Source of the DNA: Metarhizium brunneum
Taxonomy: Eukaryota; Ascomycota; Sordariomycetes; Hypocreales; Clavicipitaceae
Assembly: GCF_013426205.1 (NCBI RefSeq)
Contig: NC_089427.1
Location: 2,790,001 to 2,854,000 of the forward strand
DNA: 64,000 nt
Reading direction: 5' to 3'
Shown: piece by piece, positions 1 through 10,351 of the stretch
How positions within the stretch are numbered: the first letter of the stretch is position 1
How the letters are laid out: each line of letters starts with the position of its first letter
Position numbers and translations under genes: made by a program
Notes under the pieces: generated by a model
Seen by the model: the letters and a program-made list of their open reading frames with translations, nothing else
Told to the model about the DNA's origin: nothing
Database searches by the model: none

Positions 1-1
1 C

Positions 2-415
2 AGCTACGTCGAGGTCATGGCGTGTCCAGGAGGTTGCACCAACGGTGGCGGCCAGCTCAAGGCTGATGATCTGGTGGCTCAGGGGAGCAAACAATATTCG
101 GGCAAACCGGGTCCTCAGGAACAAAAGGAGTGGCTGGCGGAAGTCGACGAGGCGTATTTTTCAGGTGAAGAGGTGGTGGATGGTGCGGATACAGTAAATG
201 GTAATGACGATGGTGTTCGGAGCAGCGAGGATGTCGTGGGTGGCATCTCTCGCTCGTATATACATGATACCCTGGCGTACTGGTGTGGGGTAACGGGCAT
301 TAGCATAGATAGACTTGCATTCACGACGTATCGCGAGGTCATAAGCGACGTCGGAAAGGGGACTGAAGCCGAAAAAGTGGTTCAGTTGGCTGGTAAAGTT
401 GGCGGCGGGTGGTAG
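2..415 (+). CDS. nar1: Nar1, cytosolic Fe-S assembly factor (3' end only)
   Basis: Only the last 137 codons are in the window; the reading frame enters at base 2 and stops with TAG at 413-415. The visible start of the fragment, SYVEVMACPGGCTNGGGQ, is the conserved C-terminal cysteine motif of iron-only hydrogenase-like proteins, where the two cysteines of CPGGC bind the C-terminal Fe-S cluster. In eukaryotes this family is Nar1/NARFL, which passes Fe-S clusters to the CIA targeting complex in the cytosol. The protein ends in Gly-Trp; a C-terminal Trp is, as I recall, important in yeast Nar1 for docking on that complex. The rest, with its acidic insert, is variable. The gene converges on the SUZ-domain gene with 94 bp between the stop codons. 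Identification is firm; completeness cannot be judged. Confidence 0.9.
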   Translation, partial: SYVEVMACPGGCTNGGGQLKADDLVAQGSKQYSGKPGPQEQKEWLAEVDEAYFSGEEVVDGADTVNGNDDGVRSSEDVVGGISRSYIHDTLAYWCGVTGISIDRLAFTTYREVISDVGKGTEAEKVVQLAGKVGGGW

Positions 416-509
416 TCATCCTTGTCTCCCTCTCTTTCTGTAACGAAGAGAGAATCGAAAATATCAGGATGTTTTTGTCTCTCTTTTTGTCGAAGACATA
501 TGCCAAACA

Positions 510-1466
510 TCAGCTCTCTTTCCCACCGCGACGTGCAAATCCAAATCCCCCCCGGCCAGTTCCGTCGGGTCCCCTCGGCATTCGAATAGCTGGCTGTGGC
601 TGCGGTGCTTGAAATTGATACTGGTCATCCCTCAATGTCGTGCCTCTGCCTGATCCGCCGTCACTCTCCCCTCCTCCACGCCGCTGAGCCATCGCATCCG
701 GTTTTGGCGAGAAGCTTGGGTCGTATAGCTCCCTACTTGACGAGGCTTGATTGTTGGCCCTCCTCATATCTGGCAGTCTCCCGCCGTCATTCGTAATACC
801 ACCATTATTTCGCTGCCCTCCCCCTCCCCCTCGTCCACGACCCCTCCCCGAATGTCTACTCTCCCCCCGGGGCGGCGTCACCGTCCCCGGGGATGATCCC
901 CTACTTGACGGGTTCGACTCCCCAAAAATCTTGGCCCGCGCCTCGTCGTACCGCCTCTGCTTCTCCTCCAGGTCACGCTTCTGCTTGGCCCGGATCTCCT
1001 CGGCGGTGGGCTGGGGCTGTTTTGGGTCCCTTTCGCCGTCGTCGTCGTCCATTGAGAGCTGGGACATGCCCGTTGTGGCATCGCGTTTGGCAATCATGGG
1101 TTTGCGGCTAAGCACCTTGACTTGGGGCTTGAATGTGGACGTTAGGGGGACAGTGCTGCTGGCTTCGAGGTAGTGGAATGTCTGGGGAGTTGCGTCTCTG
1201 GATGGCAATGTTAGTGGGAGCAGGGGAAGAAGCGGCATGGCTGGGCTGGGGAAGGAGAGGGTGTTGCTACAGCAGACATACGCAGACTCCCACATCTTTC
1301 TATTCGCCTCTTCATGCTGCGTGATGCGCTCGGCTTTCGTCAAGGGCTGCGCGGCCTGGAGGGAAACACCGCCCTGCTGGTGGTTCTCGTCGTCTTCCAC
1401 GGCCCCTCTGTCCGCCTGGGCTTCCCAATCGTCGTCCCAGGCATCCGGGACGCCGGACTTGTTCAT
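510..1466 (-). CDS. SUZ-domain RNA-binding protein
   Basis: Two exons, complement(510..1197, 1282..1466), giving 290 residues. The 84-nt intron has GTATGT, a CTAAC branch point and a CAG acceptor; splicing joins ...MWESA to DATPQTFHY. The start at 1466 opens MNKSGVPDAWDDDWEAQ; the frame could extend upstream only through the octamer repeat, which is unlikely. A SUZ domain lies in the middle: PQVKVLSRKPMIAKRD, then an acidic stretch, then a charged helix ending RRYDEARAKIFG. A SUZ-C motif, RMPRGPDGTGRGGFGFARR, ends the protein. An RGG-rich segment (SGRGRGRGGGGG) lies between. SUZ and SUZ-C are known from mRNA-binding and translation-related proteins; the exact role here is inferred. There is no R3H domain in the visible frame. 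Confidence 0.85.
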   Translation of the reverse strand: MNKSGVPDAWDDDWEAQADRGAVEDDENHQQGGVSLQAAQPLTKAERITQHEEANRKMWESAYVCCSNTLSFPSPAMPLLPLLPLTLPSRDATPQTFHYLEASSTVPLTSTFKPQVKVLSRKPMIAKRDATTGMSQLSMDDDDGERDPKQPQPTAEEIRAKQKRDLEEKQRRYDEARAKIFGESNPSSRGSSPGTVTPPRGESRHSGRGRGRGGGGGQRNNGGITNDGGRLPDMRRANNQASSSRELYDPSFSPKPDAMAQRRGGGESDGGSGRGTTLRDDQYQFQAPQPQPAIRMPRGPDGTGRGGFGFARRGGKES

Positions 1467-1508
1467 TTTGAGCGGCGACTTCCTCGTCGTATGACGCCCA
1501 GTTCGATT

Positions 1509-1540
1509 GAGTGGATGAGTGGATGAGTGGATGAGTGGAT
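1509..1540. repeat. Octamer tandem repeat (GAGTGGAT)x4
   Basis: Four perfect copies of GAGTGGAT lie 43 bp upstream of the SUZ-gene start codon, so probably in its 5' leader or core promoter. On the sense strand this is an ATCCACTC repeat. Such arrays vary in copy number between strains; no function can be read from it. Confidence 0.9.
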
Positions 1541-2185
1541 GGGAATGGGGAGGTGCTGGCAGCAGCAACGATGGTGCATCCAGCAGAACAACCAGGCAGC
1601 GCCAATTCCCTCAGGACGGAAGCATCAAGGAGGACGGCAAAGAATGCTTTGCTTGCAAAAAGGCACAGCAGCCCGGTGGGGATGCAGACTTCGTCGTCGG
1701 AGGCATGAGAGGAGTATGGTGTCCACGGTTCCAAAAGTAGAGCCAAGCGAAACCGCGCTAATACTCCATGTCCGTCGCTGGCCAGAGTCTTTGTGCCCTA
1801 GGATGTCTGGTGGTGGGCCGACTGGTACTTGCGGCCCAGTGCCATTTTCGGTGCAGCAACCAAGTTCCCGCGGGAAGTCATGTCTGGTCTGGTCTGGTCG
1901 GAAAGGACTCGACACTTGACCACAAACGACGCCGCGCAGTGGGGTCAACTAGAGAGGGTGAGAGGGGCCCTCTGCGTCGTGGGGGCCGGATCGGGTTTCC
2001 TTTTGAGATATTCTTGATGCCTGGCATTTTTGAGCAGCGCAGGGACTGTGTCCAGATCCATCGTCTGCGATTCCGTTTCGTGTACTCCGTACATCTCCAA
2101 CAGCACACAATCCCATAGCCCAAGCTCGCCAACCGTCACACCAACTGTCCCCTTCCGCCTCGACGACTTGTCAGGCGCGATTCCC

Positions 2186-2570
2186 ATGGCTGGCGTGCCC
2201 GTGTCCTCTCACTCCCAGCCTCAATATGAGGTGGCCGAACCAGTCACGCCTGTTGGGAACAGTTCCAGGAAAAAGGATGAATACGAAAAGGCCATGGCTA
2301 GATTGTCAGACCAGGCATTCCGCTCACGTTAGTCCCAGTCGTACTAGTCCATGAGTGTTGAGCTCGTCACGTAAACCTGTGTCGAGGAATTATCACACGC
2401 CCACGGATGGAATTGGCCTTGCTGACTAGACTACATTTATAGAAAAGTATCCTGATCCCTTGGTAGTCCGCCAAGGTGTCGATCCACAGCTCTATCCGCA
2501 AGGCGTGACGCTGGACATGGAGAGGACATGGCTGGCGAGGATGAAGGCTGTCAAGGACCGAAGTGGCTAG
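2186..2570 (+). CDS. Small conserved-looking protein of unknown function
   Basis: Exons 2186..2327 and 2443..2570 give 89 residues. The intron begins GTTAGT, has CTGAC as branch point and ends TATAG; without splicing the frame stops at once. The start ATG at 2186 has a good context (ttcccATGgc), and no upstream AG acceptor is in the right phase to add a 5' exon. The N-terminal half is polar and proline/serine-rich. The C-terminal half, KYPDPLVVRQGVDPQLYP then VTLDMERTWLARMKAV, looks well folded and constrained. There is no signal peptide or membrane segment. I do not recognise a family. The evidence for a real gene is the in-phase intron and the protein-like second exon. Confidence 0.6.
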
Positions 2571-3242
2571 GAAGTTTCGCAGTTGTTTGTTTGACGGTAT
2601 CCTTGATTCATTTTGTTCATGCCTCATCTGTATGCTTCGCATACTCTCCTGCTCCGTGCAGCGATGATATTAGTGTAAGACTGTAACGAATAGCGAAACT
2701 GGGCATGGATGTTCTTTGTCCCTTGGCCCCTGAGATATTCCTGGATTAGGTGAATGCGTAGATGGTATAATGCAAGGCATTTTGCTGTCCTACGCTGCGG
2801 TGCAACGTTGTTCAGCTCGCGGCGCGAAATGCCGTTTAAAAGAAAATAAAACAAAGCAAAAGAATTTTTAAGAATACTACACTTTGTATCGTGCTTCTTC
2901 TCCGGATGAGCCTTTACTCGCTGGTTTCTCGTATTCCTTACTCCATGGATCCCTCATACATCTTCATATAAACGAAACTTATCCAGAAGTCGAACAGGAA
3001 GTCCGTCTCATTGACACATCCAGCGAACCCGCGATCAAACTGCGCTGCATGATCACGCCAGCATCTGTAAAAGAATGCCGCCCACAACAGCTAAACTTCC
3101 ATCCAAGTATTCCCAGGTATTCATCAGACGACATGGCCAACGGAAATATATCTCTGGGGGAGTAACTACGGAATATCGGATTGCCCTCAGCTGTTGAAGC
3201 CGCATAAGTAATAATAGTGTCTCCGGCCACCAATAAGAAGCC
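2571..3242. other. Intergenic spacer before the tRNA
   Basis: No gene is supported here. The stretch becomes AT-rich toward the right. Frames of 70-90 codons on both strands lack family motifs and proper starts. Confidence 0.6.
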
Positions 3243-3346
3243 GGCCGTGTGGCTCAATGGCAGAGCGTCTGACTACGATCAAGGAGTATCTAGCGATATT
3301 CGTGTGTGTGATCAGAAGGTCGCAGGTTCGACCCCTGTCTCGGTCA
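3243..3346 (+). tRNA. tRNA-Arg(ACG) with 32-nt intron
   Basis: The 5' exon has acceptor strand GGCCGTG, a D arm (GGCTC AATGGCA GAGC, containing the A box) and anticodon stem TCTGA with loop CTACGA. The anticodon ACG is at 3275-3277 and would read CGN arginine codons through inosine. An intron of about 32 nt (3279-3310) interrupts at the canonical site one base 3' of the anticodon. The 3' exon supplies ATCAGA, the T arm GCAGG TTCGACC CCTGT (B box) and acceptor strand CTCGGTC. Spliced length is 72 nt without CCA. The acceptor stem has a T-T mismatch at pair 6-67 and a G-T pair at 2-71, so the copy may be slightly degenerate. A T-run terminator is not close. Confidence 0.85.
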
Positions 3347-5739
3347 ATTCATCTCCCTAGATAATAGGAAGTCTGGGGAATGCAAGTGATGTTTATATTC
3401 TCTTTTTTGTCATTCGGCATTCTCAGTCAAGGCACTCTGTACTTGTCTTTTGCTTTATGCGCACTCTATTGATTCTTCAAATTACCTACCTATATAGAAG
3501 CTACTTGTGCTCCTAAGCGGAGAGAATATTCTTGAGAGACAGCCGCCTTGATTGTATAGCACTCCAGTATGTACTGGAGTCTGGTGTGATACTAGTGGAA
3601 TCCTAGGAACGCAAAACTTTTTTTTGCTTCGGGCGTAAGCGCTCCATATTTTCTCCGCTCAACGGAGTAACTACTACCAGCCCCACAGGTATCGATTGAT
3701 TAAGTACATATCAATTGATTGTACTCCGTACACTCGACACAACTTCATGACAGCCGCGTATGGTAAACACCGAAAGTTCGGTTAGAATTGACTGACTTTT
3801 AAAATAAGACAGCACGTTTATAAGCTCTTCCTCTTTTCCAGTAAAACAAAAACACTTTCACGAAGCCTCTAGTGCGTCCCTAGTTAATTTTTCTCAGCAT
3901 CATAGAGATGGTACCCGACTTTCACTTGTATAACCTGTGCTAGCAGCATCTCTAAACTCGAGACGTAGCGTTTATATAAGTCATAGCCGATCGCCGCGAG
4001 CGCGCAGCGATAAATAGAAAATATGCTCAACACCAATTATAAAGTCAAGACACAAGCCAGCAAGTAAGCTAGAGACCTCAATCGAGCCAAAGTTCTTGAC
4101 TTGACAAGGCGCTCGACGGGGCTTAACCCATATCTCGTCCATGGCAAAAGTCGAATTTACCCTGCACAGGTGAAATTCTCAAAGTCGCGCCCCCGGCAAT
4201 CCACGTATCAACGACGAGACAAACCGGGGAATAATTGGCATTTATTTAATTTAAACGCCAAGAGACACATACAAAAACACAAATTCTAAAGCCCAGAGAG
4301 CCCTGTACATGCTCCAAAAGCTGGGCTCGATTAAAGATCCGGGCTGTCAACCGCTCATGTCACTCACCTACAATCTTGCTCGCCAACTTAACAAAACTGC
4401 TGTGGGGAAAGGATTGCAGCCTTGCAAGATGAACAGACAAGTACCTCGTAGTTAAACTGCCATGTAGCCACTAGTACTAGTTACTAGGTACATATGCATA
4501 TCATGACGGACCCTATAGATTGCAAGAACTTATTTTAAAGCAATTTACATAACCCACTAGTATGGGTAGACGCCACAACTACAGGACTATTAATCCCAAG
4601 AATTGGATCCAAGATGAAGAATCAGAAGTGTCTAGCATTTTCCAACACGTCTTATGCCATAAAGCCAAGACAGGGCGGTTTGCATAGGCTTTGGTACCCG
4701 TGTTTGAGGCACGCATGTGAGTAATGACTGTATCAGATCTCAGAGAGACAAATATCACGCATAAGAAGATTCAATGGAACGCAGCATGCCACCCCCATAA
4801 CGTCATTTCATGCCATCAAAAGGCCAGATATACTATTATTGCTATACGCGTATAATGTATAAAGCCAATCTGATAGGACACTCGCGCATCATCATAACTA
4901 CTAGTAGCGAATTTATTACACTGTAAAAGAGTCAATGTAGAGCATAGGACGGCTCCATTGTCGCTCGATTGTGGCTTCTGTTGGTCCATCTTTAACATTG
5001 ACCCAAGATAGTCTAATCCGACATGTTCGCAAATACATCACTACTCTACCATTGAGCTACGCGGCATTGATCACGTGTACGGAGTAGAGGGGGACTTATT
5101 CTGCCCTCGAATGTGATGAGCCATACATAAGGCACTCCGTACGGAGTACAACCGTACTCTCTCGCCATGACGGCACGGCCGGGCAAAGTGGACAGATTCA
5201 ATGTTTCTGATGACCCATGATTCCTCGAGCGACGGATATCCCTACCGCTCACAATGACATGTGTTTCAGTTGCGCACATCTGGTCTCGCTCCACAATGGC
5301 GATTCACTCATATGACGACCTTTGTCGCGGGAAAGGTACGGAGTATCGATGAAAGAGAGTGGGAATGCTGAGTCTCCATCGACTACAGTGCCGAGAGCTG
5401 TCCTCGGTGGTCTCGATTTTACATTATGACCCGTGAAACAAGCACACGCATCTTGCTCGCTTGCATGCCAGAAGTCGGATAGATTCTCCCGTGACTCGGG
5501 GAGACTGAAGTGCCGCAGCCGCCACCGATAAGCCAAAGCTCCATGGGAAGACGGTGGGATCGATGGATGATGATGGGGGACAAGCGCATCATCACACAGG
5601 CCAGTCTCGGCCCCTCTGTTGGCGAACTTCTAGGAGGCCTAAATGGCGCGACAGAGCCTGGTCTGGTTCAATGTTGATCATCAATTGATGTGCATTCCAC
5701 GTTTGGGCGCCGCGAATGCTCCAAGACGCCAGTGCCAGG
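3347..5739. other. Gene-free, partly AT-rich spacer
   Basis: No coding sequence can be supported. The left two thirds are AT-rich with many short direct and inverted fragments, as in old repeats degraded by repeat-induced mutation, but no transposase, reverse transcriptase or terminal repeat can be read. Copies of the TACTCCGTAC motif occur at 3721, 5077 and 5134, and a tRNA-like 5' half lies on the minus strand near 5028-5065. Confidence 0.5.
5134..5147. repeat. Perfect 14-bp palindrome ACTCCGTACGGAGT
   Basis: This is a head-to-head pairing of the dispersed ACTCCGTA motif. Its reverse complement is identical to itself. It lies in gene-free DNA, so a role as a promoter element of a nearby gene is not evident. 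Confidence 0.85.
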
Positions 5740-5806
5740 AACGCCTGTAAGGCTGCAACGCCTGTAAGGCTGCAACGCCTGTAAGGCTGCAACGCCTGTA
5801 GTGCCT
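5740..5806. repeat. 17-bp tandem repeat, about 3.6 copies
   Basis: Three exact copies of AACGCCTGTAAGGCTGC occupy 5740-5790, followed by a diverged fourth. Further AACGCC/TGCAACGC half-units continue to about 5870. Each unit can form a small hairpin (GCCTGTAAGGC). No gene overlaps convincingly. Confidence 0.85.
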
Positions 5807-5879
5807 CAACAGTTATGCCTCAACTGTAACGCCTGCAACGCCTTGCAACGCTTGCAACGCTCCAGTGGGGTTTGGGTGG

Positions 5880-7694
5880 ACGAAGCGTCGATGGCGAAAA
5901 GGCGGGGTTGATGGATGGCTTGACTTCGATCGAGGATACCAGCAGCGACTGGGGCAATTGCAGTTGAAAGACGAGCAGCTCGAGGTGGCAAAAACTTGCA
6001 GGCCTGGTTGGCCAGGGGGTGCATGTGCGGTGATAACAACAACGACAAGGCGCTGCACGGAGTAGTCTGGTAGTAGTACTCGGTAGGTCCCAAGGCAGGT
6101 CTCAAGTGAGGCTCTCGTGAGGTCGCAGGTCCTGGCGGGGGGAGAAGTCTGGTCGTAAAGATGACAAGTCTCACAAGCGTGGGTGGGATGCATGTGGAAA
6201 GACATGGCTGATCGACACCTGCGGCCCTGGCCAAGGATCAGCACCCTACTAGGTACTCAAGTATTCAAGACCTGGTGCAATTTGATGCCATGCATGCGCT
6301 GAAATGCAAACTCTGGCCACATGTGCAGCAAAGCTGGACAGTATCATGTCGTTCGCAGGTATCCAAATGCACCATTCTATCTTGTTTGCCTCCCCGGTGG
6401 CTTGTGAGATCAGATGCCAGACCAATCAAAGCAAATGGTGGACTGTTGGAGCAACATTGAAGCTATTTATACGAGCTGTAAGAATTGCAACCGTCGAATC
6501 CGGTAGCCTGGGCACCCAGGTAGGCTCCAGGAGCCCCGATATAGCTGCATAGTATTGACCTTTTTTGCGAACATTGTACTCCGTACCACGCGCTCTGGCG
6601 AAGCTTTGCAAAAAGACTCGGTGAGACCAGGCTGCGTATGTACGTATGTAACAATGTTCCAAGCTGACCAGTACCCATGACATCAGCCGTGAGCAGGCTC
6701 GACGTCCAAGACTCCAGCCCGGTGTTTGTGGCTTCAAGCACCGGACACCATTCCCTTGACTGGCTGGTGTTGGTCTGGTGTCGATTCTTTCTGGCATCTG
6801 GCTTTGCTTTGCTTTGCTTTGCTTTGCTGAGGTGGCATGCTTGATGGAGCGAATGACTCAGACGACGGCTGGCCATGATGATGGTCTCTACAACCACCGT
6901 TGACACAAGCTTTGCCAAAGCCAGCAAAGTTCAGAGTCCAGACAGGGTGGCTCCCGGTCGACGGTCCAGTTTCTCAAATGGTCACATCGTCATTGCCCCC
7001 CGGTTCCCCACGTAAAGACCAGTGGAGGAGCAGCACGAGACAAAAGCTGACGAGTTGAGGAGTCACCCGCACTCTGAGGCACTGGTATGGGGGAAATGGA
7101 GCCATGGAGCTCGATTGGAGACGATGCTTGGCCGCAGCTCCATGGTCAGATCCATCACCACGGCCATACTACCGAGTAGTATGTAAGCTCGAGTGACCGA
7201 TTGACAGCCTCCATGTCCCTCCATGTCCCTCCATGTCCAGATGCCTTTGCCCCTCCCCTCACCCGAGCGCGAGGCTTTGCTCTGCGAAGTGTCTGGTGCA
7301 TCCAGAGCCGAGACTGTACATAGTCTGGCAGGCCTTTTTTTTTCCACATTTTCGCCTTGTCCATTTCGCCTCGCCCCCCCCCAAAAAAAAGGGTCTCCAT
7401 GTCCTGTCATGCCTCCTCCCCATGTCTTCCACGCTTCCCGTCCACTTGAGCAAAGCAACCTTCTCCGCTGCACCTACAACACACGACTTCATCTCGCGAA
7501 TACTGAACCGTACATACGGCTCCAACACTGCTTCGAAAATCTCTCCAGCGACCGACCCGAACGCGTGGCGTGCGTGACGCCTCACCAGAAGCTCGCCCAG
7601 TCTCTGATCTACCCCCCTCCTCTGTGTCCGTCCCGGCAGGCTTCCGTGTGGTCTCGTCGCTTTTGATCCAGCTGGGATACATACCTCTCCAGCC
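5880..7694. other. Intergenic spacer with simple repeats
   Basis: No gene is supported. The spacer contains (GCTTT)x5 at 6801-6825, a TACTCCGTAC motif at 6576, and CCATGTCCCT repeated almost three times at 7211-7240. From about 7330 the plus strand turns pyrimidine-rich (T9, C8 and CT tracts), as in fungal core promoters and 5' leaders, which fits transcription into the exon at 7695. Confidence 0.5.
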
Positions 7695-7811
7695 ATGTCC
7701 GGCAGCGAGAGCGCCCATGTCCACACTCACGCCCACGCCCACGCCGGCCATGGCGGCTCTGCTGGCGGCTTCGACCTGCTCAGGCGAGCCACGCAGGCCA
7801 TGATGTCAAAG
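7695..7811 (+). CDS. Putative first exon, His-rich N-terminus (gene incomplete)
   Basis: An ATG follows a pyrimidine-rich leader and opens MSGSESAHVHTHAHAHAGHG, then GGSAGGFDLLRRATQAMMSK. Codon choice (GCC, CAC, GGC) is typical of genes in this window. A good donor, AAGTATGT, follows at 7812 (GTATGT). The His-Ala repeat could bind metal, but that is speculation. I could not assign a second exon with confidence. One candidate begins after ttgcacag near 8445 (CFGLGFLALSATHG...), but its intron would be unusually long. Unspliced, the frame runs to 112 codons, ending at 8033. Confidence 0.35.
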
Positions 7812-10199
7812 TATGTGCACCGCTTTCTTTGTCCAGTTTGCAGTTCGGTTTGCTATAGTTTTCGCATGCACCATTTGCCACAGTTTAACCATCAGACTCT
7901 TTGCGCGGCTGCCTACTTCATAAGCACCATTGAGCCCACCAAGGCTGCGCACCGCTGCCCATCTGGCAAGTGCCATTCCATTCATTCCAGCCCTTTTAGC
8001 CCCGGGCTGTTGGTTCCTTCAATGCATCATTGATGCTTCTAGCCTGACAGGCCGTTGCAAATCGTGCCAAACTTGCCGGGAGTCCGGAGCTGTGCCTCCT
8101 GTTGATTCCATGCGCTTCTTGCTTGGCTTGGGAGCCAAATGCGGCTATCGAGTGGTGGTTGGCTGCGCTTCTGTTCCATTTCGCACCGTGTCGCACCCGG
8201 GCCTATACGTCTCGGCCGGGGCGTGGAATCAGTCAGGACCAGAGGTCAACTGGTGCGAGCAAGTCAGACCCAAATCCTTCGAGGCTCAACCATGCTGTTG
8301 GAGTCCGGGCCGAGACATGTCGTGTGTTGTTGCGGCTTCATCACGACCAAGTAGCGGCCTGCGCTGGATGCAGGAGCTCGGCACATCAGCAGCCATCCTT
8401 TCGGGGTGTTGTCGTTTTGTCGTTTGCATCCTGTCCATTTGCACAGCTGTTTTGGACTCGGGTTCCTCGCGCTGTCGGCCACGCATGGAAGGGATATCGA
8501 CATGTCCGATGTCTCTCGCCAGGGCGGCATCGTGTGTCTCTGAAGTGGCGGCAGCCGCACCTGCCGCCTTGCTTGGGTACTACTAGCACCAGACTGGACG
8601 TCTCGCAAGTGCTATGCGGGCCTGATGGCGAGGTCCTGGTCGCCTGGCTCCTGCCCTGCCGTCTCAGTTACTCGGCGCCACGCGACCATTGTCCGGGCGG
8701 GCTCTTCTCGTGGGACCCGCCAGATCGATCGCCTCAGATGTCAAGCTGGTCCATCAGCGGCCGGGCACTGACACCGAGTACCGCGTCTCACTCACGCAGC
8801 AGCCGGCGGTGCCGCACCCCGTCCTTGTTACTACTTGAGTACTGAGGCTGTGTGTCCTGTCTGGTACATGGCACCCGGGTACTACTTGACGACGCAGTAC
8901 TCCGTACGGCACTGGACATACAATACTACATTACGCATGCATGCATTACCCGGCCATTCTGCTGCCTGGACGCATTGTTGTGCTCAGATAAGGGTGCCGG
9001 GCTATGCCGACACTGCAACGGCTCATCTGGCACATGGCAGATGCCGCAGTTCCATGCAAAAACCGGAAATACCTCCCGCGCTGACTTTGGCCCATCGGCA
9101 TGGCCGTGGGCAAGGGCCATTGTCAAGCACTGCTGAGCCCAAAGCGGGCAATCGAACAGACGGCGCCACAACGCCGGGTGGTGCACCAGTGTTGCAAGTG
9201 CCAGGCAATTTTTCAATCTTGGAGGACTTGCAAAGTGTCTGACTCGCTCATGACACAACCGCCGGGTGCTCCAGTAGGGTACATGGCGCCATCGGAGGCT
9301 CAGGCGTGCCGACATGGATGTTCACGCACCGTCGACTTTAATGTCAACTGGTTGGCGGCCCTTTGCTAGCCTGCGACCGCTAGAGCGCAGGTCGAGCCTG
9401 CCAATTGGTGGCCAGCTTTAGAACAATGAACCTCGCAGGTAACTCTCGATCCTCCCTCCATGGAGTCTGGGGGCCTGGTCTATCTACTTAGTAACATGGA
9501 TTGATTTTGCTGGAGCACGACTCACACAGCCATGGCGCCTCCGTCAACGGCCTGGCGAAACCAGGGCTGGCAGCACCGAGCACCGAGCACAGAAGTACAC
9601 ACTGCACTGCAGAGTGCAACATGGAAGCTAGCACTTGAGACTCTTCGGGCTGTCGCGCCATAGCCAGTGGTCGACGGGCCAGCCACAGCTGCCTGACTCT
9701 TTTTTTTCCCCTTTGGCTTTTGAGGCGGCAGCTCAGATCACGCCTCGACATCTCCACTACTTTGTCACCGTCGCGCACTCCAGCAGGGCTCAGCTCCAGC
9801 TGGCTCCAGCGTGGTCGCTCCGGCGCAAAAATTCATTCATCTCGTCATCCCTTTTGCCCTTGCCGTCAGGCGCAGAATTAAGCAACCTGGGCTTTTTGGC
9901 TGCGCACCCGCTGTCGGAATCGCTTCCACACACGCCTCCCCTTTGTGTGCATAACTTTTTTTTCTTTTCCCCTTCTTCCTCGTACAGTTGCCTCGTTGTT
10001 CTGTTGTTGTTCTTCTGCACGCAACCACCGCAGCAATCCCTTTGTTTTTCTCGCCTTTTCTTATACCCAAGTCCCTGGCTGGTCTGCTCTGCTTCTCCGG
10101 TTCCGTGTTTTCCTCGCAGCCACTCTTGTGCATCGCGGGATTCACACTTGGCCTTGCGCCCCTCCCTGCAAAACCACTTGTAGGCTCTTGGCCGCCGTC
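7812..10199. other. Spacer and probable long sch9 leader
   Basis: Several long open frames at 7930-8845 have no recognisable domains and poor starts, so they are not called. The motif TACTCCGTAC occurs at 8897. From about 9690 the plus strand is rich in T and C tracts, typical of the promoter/5' leader of a strongly regulated fungal gene, leading into sch9. Confidence 0.45.
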
Positions 10200-10208
10200 A
10201 TGAACTAG
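10200..10208 (+). promoter_or_regulatory. Two-codon upstream ORF (ATG AAC TAG) before sch9
   Basis: ATG AAC TAG lies 143 bp before the sch9 start in a favourable context (gccgtcATGA). No other ATG occurs between it and the main start codon at 10352. Minimal uORFs of this type can repress or gate downstream initiation. Whether it is in the mature mRNA depends on the unknown transcription start and on any leader intron. Confidence 0.5.
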
Positions 10209-10351
10209 TGTTCCCACCAAATCTCTCTCACCGTTCTTCCTCCCCCCGTCTTTCTCCCAGGGCAATCTCGTCTTTTCCCTTATCTTCTTTCCTGTCGCCC
10301 CGTCATTTGTTTCCACAATTGGCACGCCCATCCGGAGTGCCTGAATCGACA

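Noticed and set aside
1312..1746. Minus-strand frame beginning MALLLEPWTPYSSH
   Set aside because: It overlaps the start of the SUZ gene in another frame and lacks motifs.
5806..6244. Two overlapping minus-strand frames of about 140 codons
   Set aside because: They run through the tandem repeat and have no domain or intron signals.
8102..8845. Plus-strand open frame of 247 codons
   Set aside because: No motif, mixed composition, no start context, and overlapping frames of similar length; most likely chance in GC-rich DNA.
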